A DNA stretch of 11,924 bases from Bacillota bacterium. GTDB taxonomy: Bacteria; Bacillota; Bacilli; Bacillales_B; DSM-18226. This document shows, piece by piece, positions 6,328 to 11,924 of the stretch. A program made the translations under genes and the position numbers. The notes beneath the pieces were generated by a model. That model saw only the letters and a program-made list of their open reading frames with translations, did not search any database and was not told the DNA's origin. Where the stretch lies: contig JAUZQA010000068.1 in NCBI GenBank assembly GCA_030705665.1, forward strand, positions 1-11,924, read 5' to 3'. Every line of letters starts with the position of its first letter. Within the stretch, counting starts at the first letter, position 1.

Positions 6328-7433
6328 TCGAAAAAGGAAAAATTTCCAGTTTACAAATGGCGATTATGATGAATCCAACCATTATTGCAACTGTTTTACT
6401 ATTGGTTCCTGCGATAACAGCAAAACATGCCAAGCAGGACATGTGGTTATCCCCTATTTGGGCATCTCTCATTGGATTTTTTGCTGTTTTTTTGGCCTAT
6501 AAACTAAACAAGTTATACCCTCAATATACGCTTATCGAATATTGTGAGCCTATCTTAGGAAAGGTTTTGGGGAAAATTGTTGGCGCTCTGTATTTGTTTT
6601 TTTATTTACACCTTTCCGGCATGGTTGTTCGTGAATATGGAGAATTTGTTTCGGGTACTTTTCTGCCGCATACCCCCATACTATTTGTTTTTGGGACCAT
6701 GCTTTTAGTATGCTCATTTGCCGTTTATGGCGGACTAGAAGTGATTGGAAGATGTTCGGAAATTATCGTACCAGTTGTCCTGCTTCTCTACCTCGTGATT
6801 TTTATCATGCTTATAAAGGATTTCCATATCCGAAATATGTTTCCACTCATGGAAAATGGAATAACACCATCTATCGTTGGTTCCATTGTTCCACAATGCT
6901 GGTTTAGCGAGTATATACTTGTTGCTTTTTTCTTTCCTTATCTTACTGATCAACAAAAAGGGTTAAAGTGGGGAATGATCTCCGTTACAAGCGTTTTATT
7001 TTTAATGGTTTTGACTCAGTTTACCTCTCTCTTTTTATTTGGAAGGCTGACATCCGTCTTAACCTATCCGGTAATGGTAGCTGCGCGGTATATTAGTTTA
7101 GCTGAATTCATGGAACATTTGGAGGCAATTGTTATGGCGATATGGGTGGCTGGAACATTTATCAAGATCACCGTCTTATATTATGTATTAGCTCTGGGAA
7201 CAGCCCAGTGGCTTAAACTATCAGACTTTCGGCCGATCGTTTTTCCAATTGGATTTTTATTACTTATTTTTGGCGTATGGGCAGCCCCCAATTTAGATGA
7301 ACTCTCCCATTTTATCAGTACATCCGCACCATTTTATTTATTTTCAATCCAAATTTTCGTTCCACTCATCCTCCTGCTGATTGCGCTAGTTCGGAAGCGA
7401 AAACAGCCTAATAAAGAGACGGCAACAGGATGA
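6324..7433 (+). CDS. Spore germination protein, GerAB/spore permease family (B subunit)
   Basis: This is a 369-residue polytopic protein of the amino-acid/polyamine/organocation-like spore permease family, the subunit thought to bind the nutrient germinant within the membrane. About ten hydrophobic helices span nearly the whole length. The opening ISSLQMAIMMNPTIIATVLLLVPAI-type first helix and the segment after it (KHAKQDMWLSPIWASL) are characteristic. The ATG at 6324 is chosen over an in-frame ATG at 6210: it forms an ATGA overlap with the A-subunit stop, has AGGAG at 6308-6312, and starts the family-conserved sequence, while the extra 38 residues of the longer form are just the A tail read in another frame. 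The C-terminus is a short basic tail. It is translationally coupled to both neighbours. Confidence 0.94.
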   Translation: MIEKGKISSLQMAIMMNPTIIATVLLLVPAITAKHAKQDMWLSPIWASLIGFFAVFLAYKLNKLYPQYTLIEYCEPILGKVLGKIVGALYLFFYLHLSGMVVREYGEFVSGTFLPHTPILFVFGTMLLVCSFAVYGGLEVIGRCSEIIVPVVLLLYLVIFIMLIKDFHIRNMFPLMENGITPSIVGSIVPQCWFSEYILVAFFFPYLTDQQKGLKWGMISVTSVLFLMVLTQFTSLFLFGRLTSVLTYPVMVAARYISLAEFMEHLEAIVMAIWVAGTFIKITVLYYVLALGTAQWLKLSDFRPIVFPIGFLLLIFGVWAAPNLDELSHFISTSAPFYLFSIQIFVPLILLLIALVRKRKQPNKETATG

Positions 7434-8632
7434 CCAGCCAATTTTTACAACATAAATTACCGCTGCTTTTGATTAGTATCGCCGTCCTGCTGTTGACTGG
7501 CTGCTGGGACAGGAAGGAAGTAAATGACCTGGGGTTAGTAACAGCAGCAGGTATTGATAAAATATCAAATAAAACCATTGAGCTGTCTGCTCTCGTTTAT
7601 ATTCCGAAAAGTGTTGGCGGCCAGCAAAGTATGAATGGCGGCAGCGGTGGCGGTAGCGCACAGACATTAGTAAGGTCAGCAACAGGAGTAACGGTTGCCG
7701 ACGCAATGTCAAAACTTCAGCAAAAATTGCCCCGTCACATCTTTTGGGGTCACACGGCAGTTTTTATCTTCGATGAAAAATTGGCTAAGATGGGGCTTGC
7801 CAAACATGTTGATTTTATTCTTCGCCATCCACAGCTTCGTGAGCGTTCAGAAATATTTATTACCAAACAAAAAGCAAGAAAAGTATTGGGAGTGCTCCCC
7901 CCATTGGAACGAGATTTATCTACTGTGCTCCGTGAATTAGAATCAATGAAGATGGGGATGGAAGTAACTGCCAAAAATTTCGCCGAAATGCTGCTTAGTG
8001 ATTCCGGTGATACTGCTGTTCCCTATATTAAGATGCTGCCACCTGAGGAAGGAAGAAAGAAAAAGGAAACGATTGCCTATATTACCGGAACTGCCATTTT
8101 TAAGAAGGATAAAATGGTTGGCATTATTGATGCTTCCGTTACCAGAGGGGTATTGTGGCTGCGAAATGAAATTCAGCTTGCAACCGTTACAGTGCAGCCA
8201 AAGGAAGCTAAAGGATATGTCTCGTTAAGTTTGTTAGAAGCAACCACCGAATTAATACCGAAAATTGAGCACGGAAAGTGGAAAATGGTGTTTAAAGCCG
8301 ATGCTGATGCCGATGTCATTCAAAATACAACCAAATTGGATATGGCCAATCCTAAAGTGATCAAAAGCTTGCAACAACAGTTAGAAAAGGAAATTGAAGC
8401 TAAAGTGAAGTTAGCACTGGTCCAAGTCCAGAAAGATATGAAAGCAGATGTTTTTGGGTTTGGAGATGCGTTTCACAGAAAATATCCCGGTTTATGGAAA
8501 AAAAACAAAGATCGTTGGGATAACATTTTTCCAAATGTTGAAGTAACCATTCATTCAAATATGAAAATACGGAGGCATGGAATGAACTCTGTAATCTCCT
8601 CCATTTTTCTAAATAAGGTGAACGAAAAATGA
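7430..8632 (+). CDS. Ger(x)C-family spore germination lipoprotein (C subunit)
   Basis: This is the 400-residue C subunit of the germinant receptor, a lipoprotein on the outer face of the spore inner membrane. Residues 1-24 form a lipoprotein signal with lipobox LTGC. Cys25 is the lipidated residue and is followed by the hallmark WDRKEVNDLG and VTAAGID. The rest matches the three-domain Ger(x)C layout: early LPRHIFWGHTAVFIF, central TAVPYIK and TGTAIFKKDKMVG, and C-terminal WDNIFPNVEVTIHSNMKIRR. A short Gly/Ser-rich insert at about residues 64-75 (NGGSGGGS) looks like a surface loop. The start is an ATGA overlap with the B subunit and has only a weak ribosome binding site, so its translation probably depends on coupling. 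The stop overlaps the next gene in the same way. Confidence 0.94.
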   Translation: MTSQFLQHKLPLLLISIAVLLLTGCWDRKEVNDLGLVTAAGIDKISNKTIELSALVYIPKSVGGQQSMNGGSGGGSAQTLVRSATGVTVADAMSKLQQKLPRHIFWGHTAVFIFDEKLAKMGLAKHVDFILRHPQLRERSEIFITKQKARKVLGVLPPLERDLSTVLRELESMKMGMEVTAKNFAEMLLSDSGDTAVPYIKMLPPEEGRKKKETIAYITGTAIFKKDKMVGIIDASVTRGVLWLRNEIQLATVTVQPKEAKGYVSLSLLEATTELIPKIEHGKWKMVFKADADADVIQNTTKLDMANPKVIKSLQQQLEKEIEAKVKLALVQVQKDMKADVFGFGDAFHRKYPGLWKKNKDRWDNIFPNVEVTIHSNMKIRRHGMNSVISSIFLNKVNEK

Positions 8633-8853
8633 GAATGGGTCCTTTGTTTATAAGTACCGTTATTGTAGTTTGTATGATCCTTTTCCAATGGCCGAAACTA
8701 AACCAAAATCAAAAAAAGGAAAAGGCAGCATTTATCACTCTGACTATATTTGGATGGCTGCTCATTAACTTTCTGTTCATCTTTCCAAATACTCCAGGGC
8801 CAACGGAATTCATTGATTTCATGTACAAGCCGCTTGGAAGGCTTTTAGAGTAG
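8629..8853 (+). CDS. Small two-helix membrane protein, germinant-receptor D subunit
   Basis: This 74-residue protein has two membrane helices (about residues 5-21 and 34-53) joined by a short basic loop (KLNQNQKKEK). Its C-terminal tail is soluble (FIDFMYKPLGRLLE). Small two-helix 'D' proteins encoded with gerA-type operons, such as GerKD of B. subtilis, are known to modulate receptor function, and size, topology and position match that group. The ATG at 8629 overlaps the C-subunit stop as ATGA, continuing the coupling seen at the two earlier junctions. There is no strong independent ribosome binding site, although AGGTG lies at 8616-8620. Confidence 0.8.
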   Translation: MRMGPLFISTVIVVCMILFQWPKLNQNQKKEKAAFITLTIFGWLLINFLFIFPNTPGPTEFIDFMYKPLGRLLE

Positions 8854-8874
8854 AAAAAGCGGGGAAAATTATGC

Positions 8875-8890
8875 GGGCGGATTTCCGCCC
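8875..8890. repeat. GC-rich hairpin after the ger operon
   Basis: GGGCGG (8875-8880), ATTT, CCGCCC (8885-8890) forms a 6-bp hairpin 22 bases after the last ger stop. No T-run follows, so it is at most a weak terminator or an mRNA 3'-end stabiliser. Confidence 0.35.
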
Positions 8891-8917
8891 TGCATGGAGT
8901 CAGGACGAACGGAAAGA

Positions 8918-8939
8918 AATTGTTTCATGTGAAACAATT
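8918..8939. other. parS: parS-like ParB/Spo0J binding site
   Basis: The 16-mer TGTTTCATGTGAAACA (8921-8936) matches the Bacillus parS consensus TGTTNCACGTGAAACA except for one central C-to-T change. Symmetry extends three bases outward on each side, giving 10-bp perfect arms around TG. It lies in an intergenic space between the ger operon and the YiaA/B-like gene. No T-run follows, arguing against a terminator. If real, ParB (Spo0J) would load here and the window would be origin-proximal. Confidence 0.72.
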
Positions 8940-8951
8940 CCTCTTCTAAAA

Positions 8952-8980
8952 TTGTGCAATTTTTCTCTATTTTCTGTTAT
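8952..8980 (+). promoter_or_regulatory. Possible promoter of the YiaA/B-like gene
   Basis: TTGTGC (8952-8957), 17 bp, TGTTAT (8975-8980) would start transcription about 45 bases before the TTG start at 9031. The match is moderate. An alternative -10, TAAAAT at 8988-8993, lacks a good -35. Confidence 0.35.
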
Positions 8981-9030
8981 TTTGCGGTAAAATTAGTCCA
9001 TTCAATCATAGAAATGGGGGAAGCTAATAA

Positions 9031-9291
9031 TTGGGGAAAAGAAAGCGTAATACACAGCACTTTACCTTTTTGGCATGGGCAGCATTTTCAATTTTTACTG
9101 TTTTAATGTTTATTGGTCTTTATACGTTAAAAGAGCCACTGTTTGTCAAAGGTTACTATACAATGGGTACAATCGGGATCATCGTTTCATCCTTCATGGT
9201 CGCAAAAGTCGTCCGTGATACTCAAGAGGATTTGGAAGATAGTTTTTATGAAGAAGAGATTAAATCAAAAAAGGATAAATTAGAAGGTTAA
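9031..9291 (+). CDS. YiaA/YiaB-family two-helix inner membrane protein
   Basis: This 86-residue protein has a basic N-terminus (GKRKRNTQHF), two membrane helices (about residues 12-32 and 43-61) and an acidic/basic soluble tail rich in Glu and Lys. Family-like features are WAAFSIFTVLMFIGLYTL..PLFVKGYY in the first half and VAKVVRDTQEDLED after the second helix. This matches the YiaAB two-helix domain found across bacteria, whose function is unknown. The start is TTG at 9031, supported by a strong GGGGGAAG at 9016-9023 with 7-base spacing. No ATG precedes the first helix. It is a single-gene unit that ends at a terminator shared with the convergent DUF2269 gene. Confidence 0.8.
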   Translation: MGKRKRNTQHFTFLAWAAFSIFTVLMFIGLYTLKEPLFVKGYYTMGTIGIIVSSFMVAKVVRDTQEDLEDSFYEEEIKSKKDKLEG

Positions 9292-9298
9292 ATTAAAT

Positions 9299-9331
9299 AA
9301 ACAACATGTTGCCTCCTGACATGTTGTTTTT
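9299..9331. terminator. Bidirectional intrinsic terminator
   Basis: An 11-bp stem (AAACAACATGT 9299-9309 with ACATGTTGTTT 9319-9329) has a 9-base loop and is followed by Ts. The opposite strand also runs into T-rich sequence. It separates the convergent genes ending at 9291 and 9342. Confidence 0.85.
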
Positions 9332-9341
9332 GCTATTTCAA

Positions 9342-9797
9342 TTAAAATGGTTTCAAAATCATTAAACAAATGATGATGATAAAAATGAAGTTTTCAAGGT
9401 ATTCACACCTGAATAATCTTTTTGCTAAAGGATAATATTCTTGTGGAATTTCTTCCCCCTGATGGGAATTTAACAGAGCTTTAATCGGTTTTGACCTTGG
9501 TGATAATGCCAGCGGGCCTAACGCAAGGGAGATTAAAAAGAGTATAAGACTTGTTACATACCATCCCATATGGAAAAGGTATTGGTTAATTGAGCCCATG
9601 GTCAAACCTGTAATCAGTAATAGAGTCCCGCCAATCATAACGAAAATATGGAGCTTATTCCTGATCGCATATGCATGCTTTAATTCTGTCATTGTTTTCC
9701 CTGACTTCACAACTGTCGTTAAAATAAAACCTGGCCCCATTCCCATGATTGCCGAAAAAATATGGATAAAAACAACCACATTATAAAAAAGACTCAC
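9342..9797 (-). CDS. DUF2269-family integral membrane protein
   Basis: This 151-residue protein is strongly hydrophobic with four predicted helices (about residues 5-27, 48-68, 76-97 and 132-149). The first helix contains HIFSAIMGMGPGF, a His in a small-residue helix as is common in DUF2269 proteins. A soluble loop of about 30 residues precedes the last helix. The function is unknown. The start is GTG at 9797 with an excellent GAGGAGGG eight bases upstream. A -10-like TATGAT lies further upstream, without a convincing -35. It is monocistronic in this window and ends at the shared bidirectional terminator. Confidence 0.78.
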   Translation of the reverse strand: MSLFYNVVVFIHIFSAIMGMGPGFILTTVVKSGKTMTELKHAYAIRNKLHIFVMIGGTLLLITGLTMGSINQYLFHMGWYVTSLILFLISLALGPLALSPRSKPIKALLNSHQGEEIPQEYYPLAKRLFRCEYLENFIFIIIICLMILKPF

Positions 9798-9929
9798 GAA
9801 TAACCCTCCTCATCTATCACTATAATTTTATCATAGCCCTATTTTTAATAGTAAAATCAGTGGCGATATTCATAAAAATTTAAAAGTTTTGTGGTGTTCA
9901 TAAACCTAGCTTTTTAAAAATAAAATTTT

Positions 9930-9947
9930 GTTATCAAAGTTGATAAC
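9930..9947. promoter_or_regulatory. Perfect palindrome, operator candidate
   Basis: GTTATCAAAGTTGATAAC has 8-bp perfect arms around AG. Six Ts follow (9948-9953), so a weak terminator is an alternative, but the stem is AT-rich and the loop would be small. It lies between the divergent DUF2269 gene and the MITE/RraA-family gene. A TATAAT at 9981-9986 lies just downstream but lacks a clear -35. The rest of 9798-9992 is AT-rich with no gene visible. Confidence 0.4.
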
Positions 9948-9991
9948 TTTTTTCGATTATTCCTATCAATAAAACAATTGTATAATTTTGT

Positions 9992-10191
9992 TAAAAATAG
10001 GCTGTGTTAACTTTGTCTGTTGATTTCCGCTCCAGGCACTTGCTTTCCTCCGGGGTATAGGGGAGCCTCCTCGGCGCTGTTGGCGCCTGCGGGGTCTCTC
10101 CTGCCCCGTACTCCCGTAGGAGTCAAGTGCCTTCCGCTTCAATCAACAGGAGTAAAAAACCAACAATATCTTTTAACACAGCCTAAAAATA
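9992..10191. mobile_element. MITE-like insertion, 184 bp, with 8-bp target duplication
   Basis: The element spans 10000-10183. It has perfect 11-bp terminal inverted repeats (GGCTGTGTTAA and TTAACACAGCC) and an exact 8-bp direct repeat TAAAAATA on each side (9992-9999 and 10184-10191). Internally it is GC-rich and folds into a long imperfect hairpin: CTGTTGATT 10017-10025 with AATCAACAG 10141-10149, GGCACTTG 10035-10042 with CAAGTGCC 10124-10131, and GGCGC...GCGCC near the tip. It encodes no protein. Similar structured repeats are, to my recollection, widespread in Bacillaceae. The parent transposase family cannot be named with confidence from the ends alone. Confidence 0.85.
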
Positions 10192-10209
10192 AATAGTAAG
10201 GAGATCAGT

Positions 10210-10827
10210 ATGGAACCTATTATTAATCAATTTAAGGAAATTCCGACGACTTGCATTTCAGATGCGATGGATGGGCTAAATAATATGAATGCTGCCATTA
10301 AACCACTCAAAGAAGAATACAAGTTTGCGGGCAGGGCTTTTACCGTGAAGACTCCTGTCGGCGATAATTTGGCTGTGCTAAGAGCCATCAGAGAAGCCAA
10401 ACCAGGAGATATTCTCGTGGTAGATGCTAAAGGAGACCAGTATCGAGCCATAGCTGGTGACTTTGTTGTGGGGATGGCACAAACACTTGGTGTGGGAGCG
10501 ATCGTTGTTGATGGTGTGATTCGTGATATTGAAGGGATCAAAAAATTAAATTTCCCTGTCTTCTCCAGAGGGACGACCGTGGCAGCAAGCGGAAAAGCCG
10601 GCGCAGGTGAAATCAACGTGCCCATTTCCTGCGGAGGCACTGCCGTAAACCCTGGTGATATTATTGTTGGTGATGCGGATGGAGTTGTGGTAATCCCTCA
10701 ATCAGAAGCAGAATCAGTTCTGGGAAAATCATTAGATAAACTGAGAAAAGATGAAGCAAGAGAAAAGAAGGTCTCAGGAAATATTGAACAAATTAAGGAA
10801 TACTTAGACAACATGCTTAGTAAATAG
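10210..10827 (+). CDS. RraA-family protein / HMG aldolase-like
   Basis: This 205-residue protein belongs to the RraA / 4-hydroxy-4-methyl-2-oxoglutarate aldolase family, class II metal-dependent lyases that cleave such substrates to pyruvate. Some members also decarboxylate oxaloacetate. Family features are SDAMDG near residue 18, GRAFTV at 41-46, GD at 83-84, VVDGVIRD at 99-106 (Arg105 and Asp106 correspond to the pyruvate- and metal-binding pair), the SRGTT segment at 119-123, and VNPGDIIVGDADGVVVIP at 146-163. Keeping the RD pair favours an enzyme over a pure RNase E inhibitor-like role; Bacillus lacks the RNase E of E. coli anyway. The ATG has AAGGAG at 10198-10203, six bases upstream. 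It is a single gene whose 5' region carries the MITE, so any older promoter beyond the element would make an mRNA with a long structured leader. Confidence 0.88.
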   Translation: MEPIINQFKEIPTTCISDAMDGLNNMNAAIKPLKEEYKFAGRAFTVKTPVGDNLAVLRAIREAKPGDILVVDAKGDQYRAIAGDFVVGMAQTLGVGAIVVDGVIRDIEGIKKLNFPVFSRGTTVAASGKAGAGEINVPISCGGTAVNPGDIIVGDADGVVVIPQSEAESVLGKSLDKLRKDEAREKKVSGNIEQIKEYLDNMLSK

Positions 10828-10841
10828 ATGTTCAAAGTCCC

Positions 10842-10882
10842 TCCATTTTTTACGTCCTTGCCAAGAACAAAATGGATTTTTT
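10842..10882 (+). terminator. Probable terminator of the RraA-family gene
   Basis: TCCATTTT (10842-10849) pairs with AAAATGGA (10869-10876) and is followed by six Ts. The 19-base loop is long and the stem AT-rich, so it is weaker than the other terminators here. Confidence 0.6.
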
Positions 10883-10898
10883 GGCATAAACATTAGAC

Positions 10899-10927
10899 GT
10901 GAAAAACTGTCACAGAATTGTTATAAT
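10899..10927 (+). promoter_or_regulatory. Promoter of the orphan gene at 10954
   Basis: GTGAAA (10899-10904), 17 bp, then a perfect TATAAT (10922-10927) places the start near 10934, with a leader of about 20 bases before the ATG. Confidence 0.5.
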
Positions 10928-10953
10928 TACACTTGACATCTGGAGGGACCTAT

Positions 10954-11238
10954 ATGAACAACAAAATATCTAATGCCATTCGTATTAATATGTTTCATCC
11001 TAAGGAAAAAGATGAGATTCTTAATTTAGAAGAAAAAACGGAATTAATTAAAAACAGAAGGTTTGGGATTCATCATCATTGCAGTCCTAAAGAAAATGAA
11101 ATCCTTCAAGAAATGATCGATAATAGTGAAGCCTTTATTTCGCATTTTCAAACAAACTCGACACTTCAAACAAGCAGTTATGATGCTTTAATTGTTTGTA
11201 ATAACAGAGAATATTATCTAGTAAAATGGAAAAAGTAG
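10954..11238 (+). CDS. Small hypothetical protein
   Basis: I do not recognise this 94-residue protein. It is soluble, charged, and has no signal peptide or membrane helix. Visible features are a Lys/Glu-rich first half, the segment FGIHHHCSPKENEIL (three His followed by Cys, residues about 37-51, a possible metal site but unproven), and a C-terminal part resembling a beta hairpin (YDALIVCNNREYYLVKWKK). The ATG at 10954 is preferred over an upstream in-frame TTG at 10933 because GGAGGG at 10942-10947 sits six bases before it and falls inside the longer form. It has its own promoter and a perfect terminator directly after the stop, so it is a stand-alone transcription unit. Those signals make a real gene likely despite the lack of a known family. 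Confidence 0.7.
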   Translation: MNNKISNAIRINMFHPKEKDEILNLEEKTELIKNRRFGIHHHCSPKENEILQEMIDNSEAFISHFQTNSTLQTSSYDALIVCNNREYYLVKWKK

Positions 11239-11267
11239 AAAAAACAGACCAAGCTGGTCTGTTTTTT
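11239..11267. terminator. Bidirectional intrinsic terminator
   Basis: A perfect 12-bp stem (AAAAAACAGACC 11239-11250 with GGTCTGTTTTTT 11256-11267) has the loop AAGCT. The flanking A and T runs let it act on both strands, for the orphan gene and the convergent aspartase gene. Confidence 0.93.
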
Positions 11268-11281
11268 CATAGAATGATCAT

Positions 11282-11924
11282 TTAATCTCTTTCAAGCAAA
11301 GCGGCGCCGGCAATTCCGGGATGTGTCATTTCATATGGGTCTAAGATTAAATCCAGTTCCTCTTCTGTTAAGACATCATATTTCAAACAAAGTTCCCTGA
11401 TTGGCGCCCCTTTGAGAATCGCCTCTCTTGCAATCCGTGCAGCAACTTCATACCCAATATGCGGATTTACTGCTGTAATCACCCCTGCACTTTTCTCCAC
11501 ATACTCTTTTAATCGCTCTTCATTTGCTTTTATTCCTTTTACACAATGGTCCGTAAAAACCCTGAAGGCATTATTCATAATGCTGATTGATTGCAACAGG
11601 TTAAATACAAGGACGGGCTCCATTACATTTAATTCAAGCTGGCCTGCTTCAGATGCAAGGCAGATGGTATGGTCATTTCCTATTACCTGGAATGCTACCT
11701 GGTTAATCACTTCCGCCATCACTGGGTTTACCTTTCCAGGCATGATCGAAGAACCGGGCTGTCTGGCAGGTAAGGTGATTTCCCCCAGCCCTGCTCTTGG
11801 ACCTGAGGCCATTAATCGCAAATCATTGGCTATTTTGGACATATTCATCATACAAACTTTCAATGCCGCTGATACTTCTGTATAGGCATCTGTATTTTGC
11901 GTTGCATCAACAAGATGGTCGGCA
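11282..11924 (-). CDS. aspA: Aspartate ammonia-lyase (aspartase), partial, C-terminal part
   Basis: About 213 C-terminal residues of aspartase are present, with the N-terminal half beyond the right edge. Aspartase interconverts L-aspartate with fumarate and ammonia in the cytoplasm. The fumarase/aspartase signature GSSIMPGKVNP is present, with the catalytic Ser of the flexible SS loop. It is followed by VMAEVINQVAFQVIGND, and upstream by DAYTEVSAALK and NDLRLMASGPRAGLGEI, which are aspartase-type rather than fumarase-type. The C-terminal domain with YEVAARIAREA and LTEEELDLIL ends normally at TAA (11282-11284), followed by the shared terminator. The reading frame is open to the edge, so the TTG at 11863 is an internal Leu codon, not a start. 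In B. subtilis the equivalent gene is called ansB. The promoter is outside the window. Confidence 0.93.
   Translation of the reverse strand, partial: ADHLVDATQNTDAYTEVSAALKVCMMNMSKIANDLRLMASGPRAGLGEITLPARQPGSSIMPGKVNPVMAEVINQVAFQVIGNDHTICLASEAGQLELNVMEPVLVFNLLQSISIMNNAFRVFTDHCVKGIKANEERLKEYVEKSAGVITAVNPHIGYEVAARIAREAILKGAPIRELCLKYDVLTEEELDLILDPYEMTHPGIAGAALLERD

Noticed and set aside
8916..8940. Symmetric sequence as terminator of the ger operon
   Set aside because: No T-run follows and the core matches parS; the spacing from the last stop is also long.
10000..10183. MITE interior as a riboswitch or T-box leader of the RraA-family gene
   Set aside because: The terminal inverted repeats and target duplication explain it as an insertion, and no known riboswitch or T-box core is seen.
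10933..10938. TTGACA as a -35 box
   Set aside because: A perfect -35 sequence, but it lies about 16 bases before the ATG of the next gene, so its -10 would fall inside the coding region where none is seen.
11412..11885. 157-codon open frame on the plus strand opposite aspartase
   Set aside because: It is the antisense shadow of a strongly conserved aspartase coding region and has no ribosome binding site of note.

Overview
The window looks like chromosomal DNA of an endospore-forming Bacillaceae (Bacillus, Neobacillus or a close relative). The evidence is a complete GerA-type spore germination operon, AGGAGG-like ribosome binding sites, frequent GTG and TTG starts, AT-rich spacers, a near-consensus Bacillus parS site and a textbook ECF sigma-W type promoter. 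No rRNA, tRNA, CRISPR array or transposase gene is visible.

Layout. (1) 1-1989: an MMPL/RND-type exporter (minus strand, cut by the left edge) is divergent from a TetR-family regulator. Their shared 114-bp spacer holds a consensus sigma-A promoter with an operator-like inverted repeat inside it. (2) 2082-3611: a vanadium-dependent haloperoxidase-like protein of the algal bromoperoxidase type. Its Shine-Dalgarno sequence lies in one arm of a large inverted repeat. (3) 3771-4617: a sigma-W type promoter, then a short exported or membrane-anchored Ser/Gly-rich protein and a DUF2653 (YxcD-like) protein, closed by a strong terminator. (4) 4732-8853: a four-gene germinant-receptor operon (A, B, C and a small two-helix D subunit) in which each junction is a 4-base ATGA overlap. 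(5) 8918-8939: a parS-like ParB/Spo0J site after the operon. (6) 9031-9797: a YiaA/B-type two-helix membrane protein and a convergent DUF2269 membrane protein that share a bidirectional terminator. (7) 9930-10191: an 18-bp palindrome, then a 184-bp MITE-like element with 11-bp terminal inverted repeats and a perfect 8-bp target duplication. The element lies just upstream of an RraA/HMG-aldolase-family gene. (8) 10842-11924: a terminator, a small orphan gene, a bidirectional terminator, and the C-terminal part of aspartate ammonia-lyase (minus strand, cut by the right edge).

How the parts may work together. The TetR/MMPL pair is a self-contained efflux module. The ger operon encodes one complete nutrient germinant receptor of the inner spore membrane. 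The sigma-W pair suggests a response to envelope stress. The parS site would place the window in the origin-proximal part of the chromosome. No wholly new multi-gene system is evident. The best leads are the haloperoxidase with its Ser-to-Ala active-site change and possible Shine-Dalgarno sequestration, the sigma-W operon of unknown function, the parS site, and the mobile element inserted in the 5' region of the RraA-family gene.
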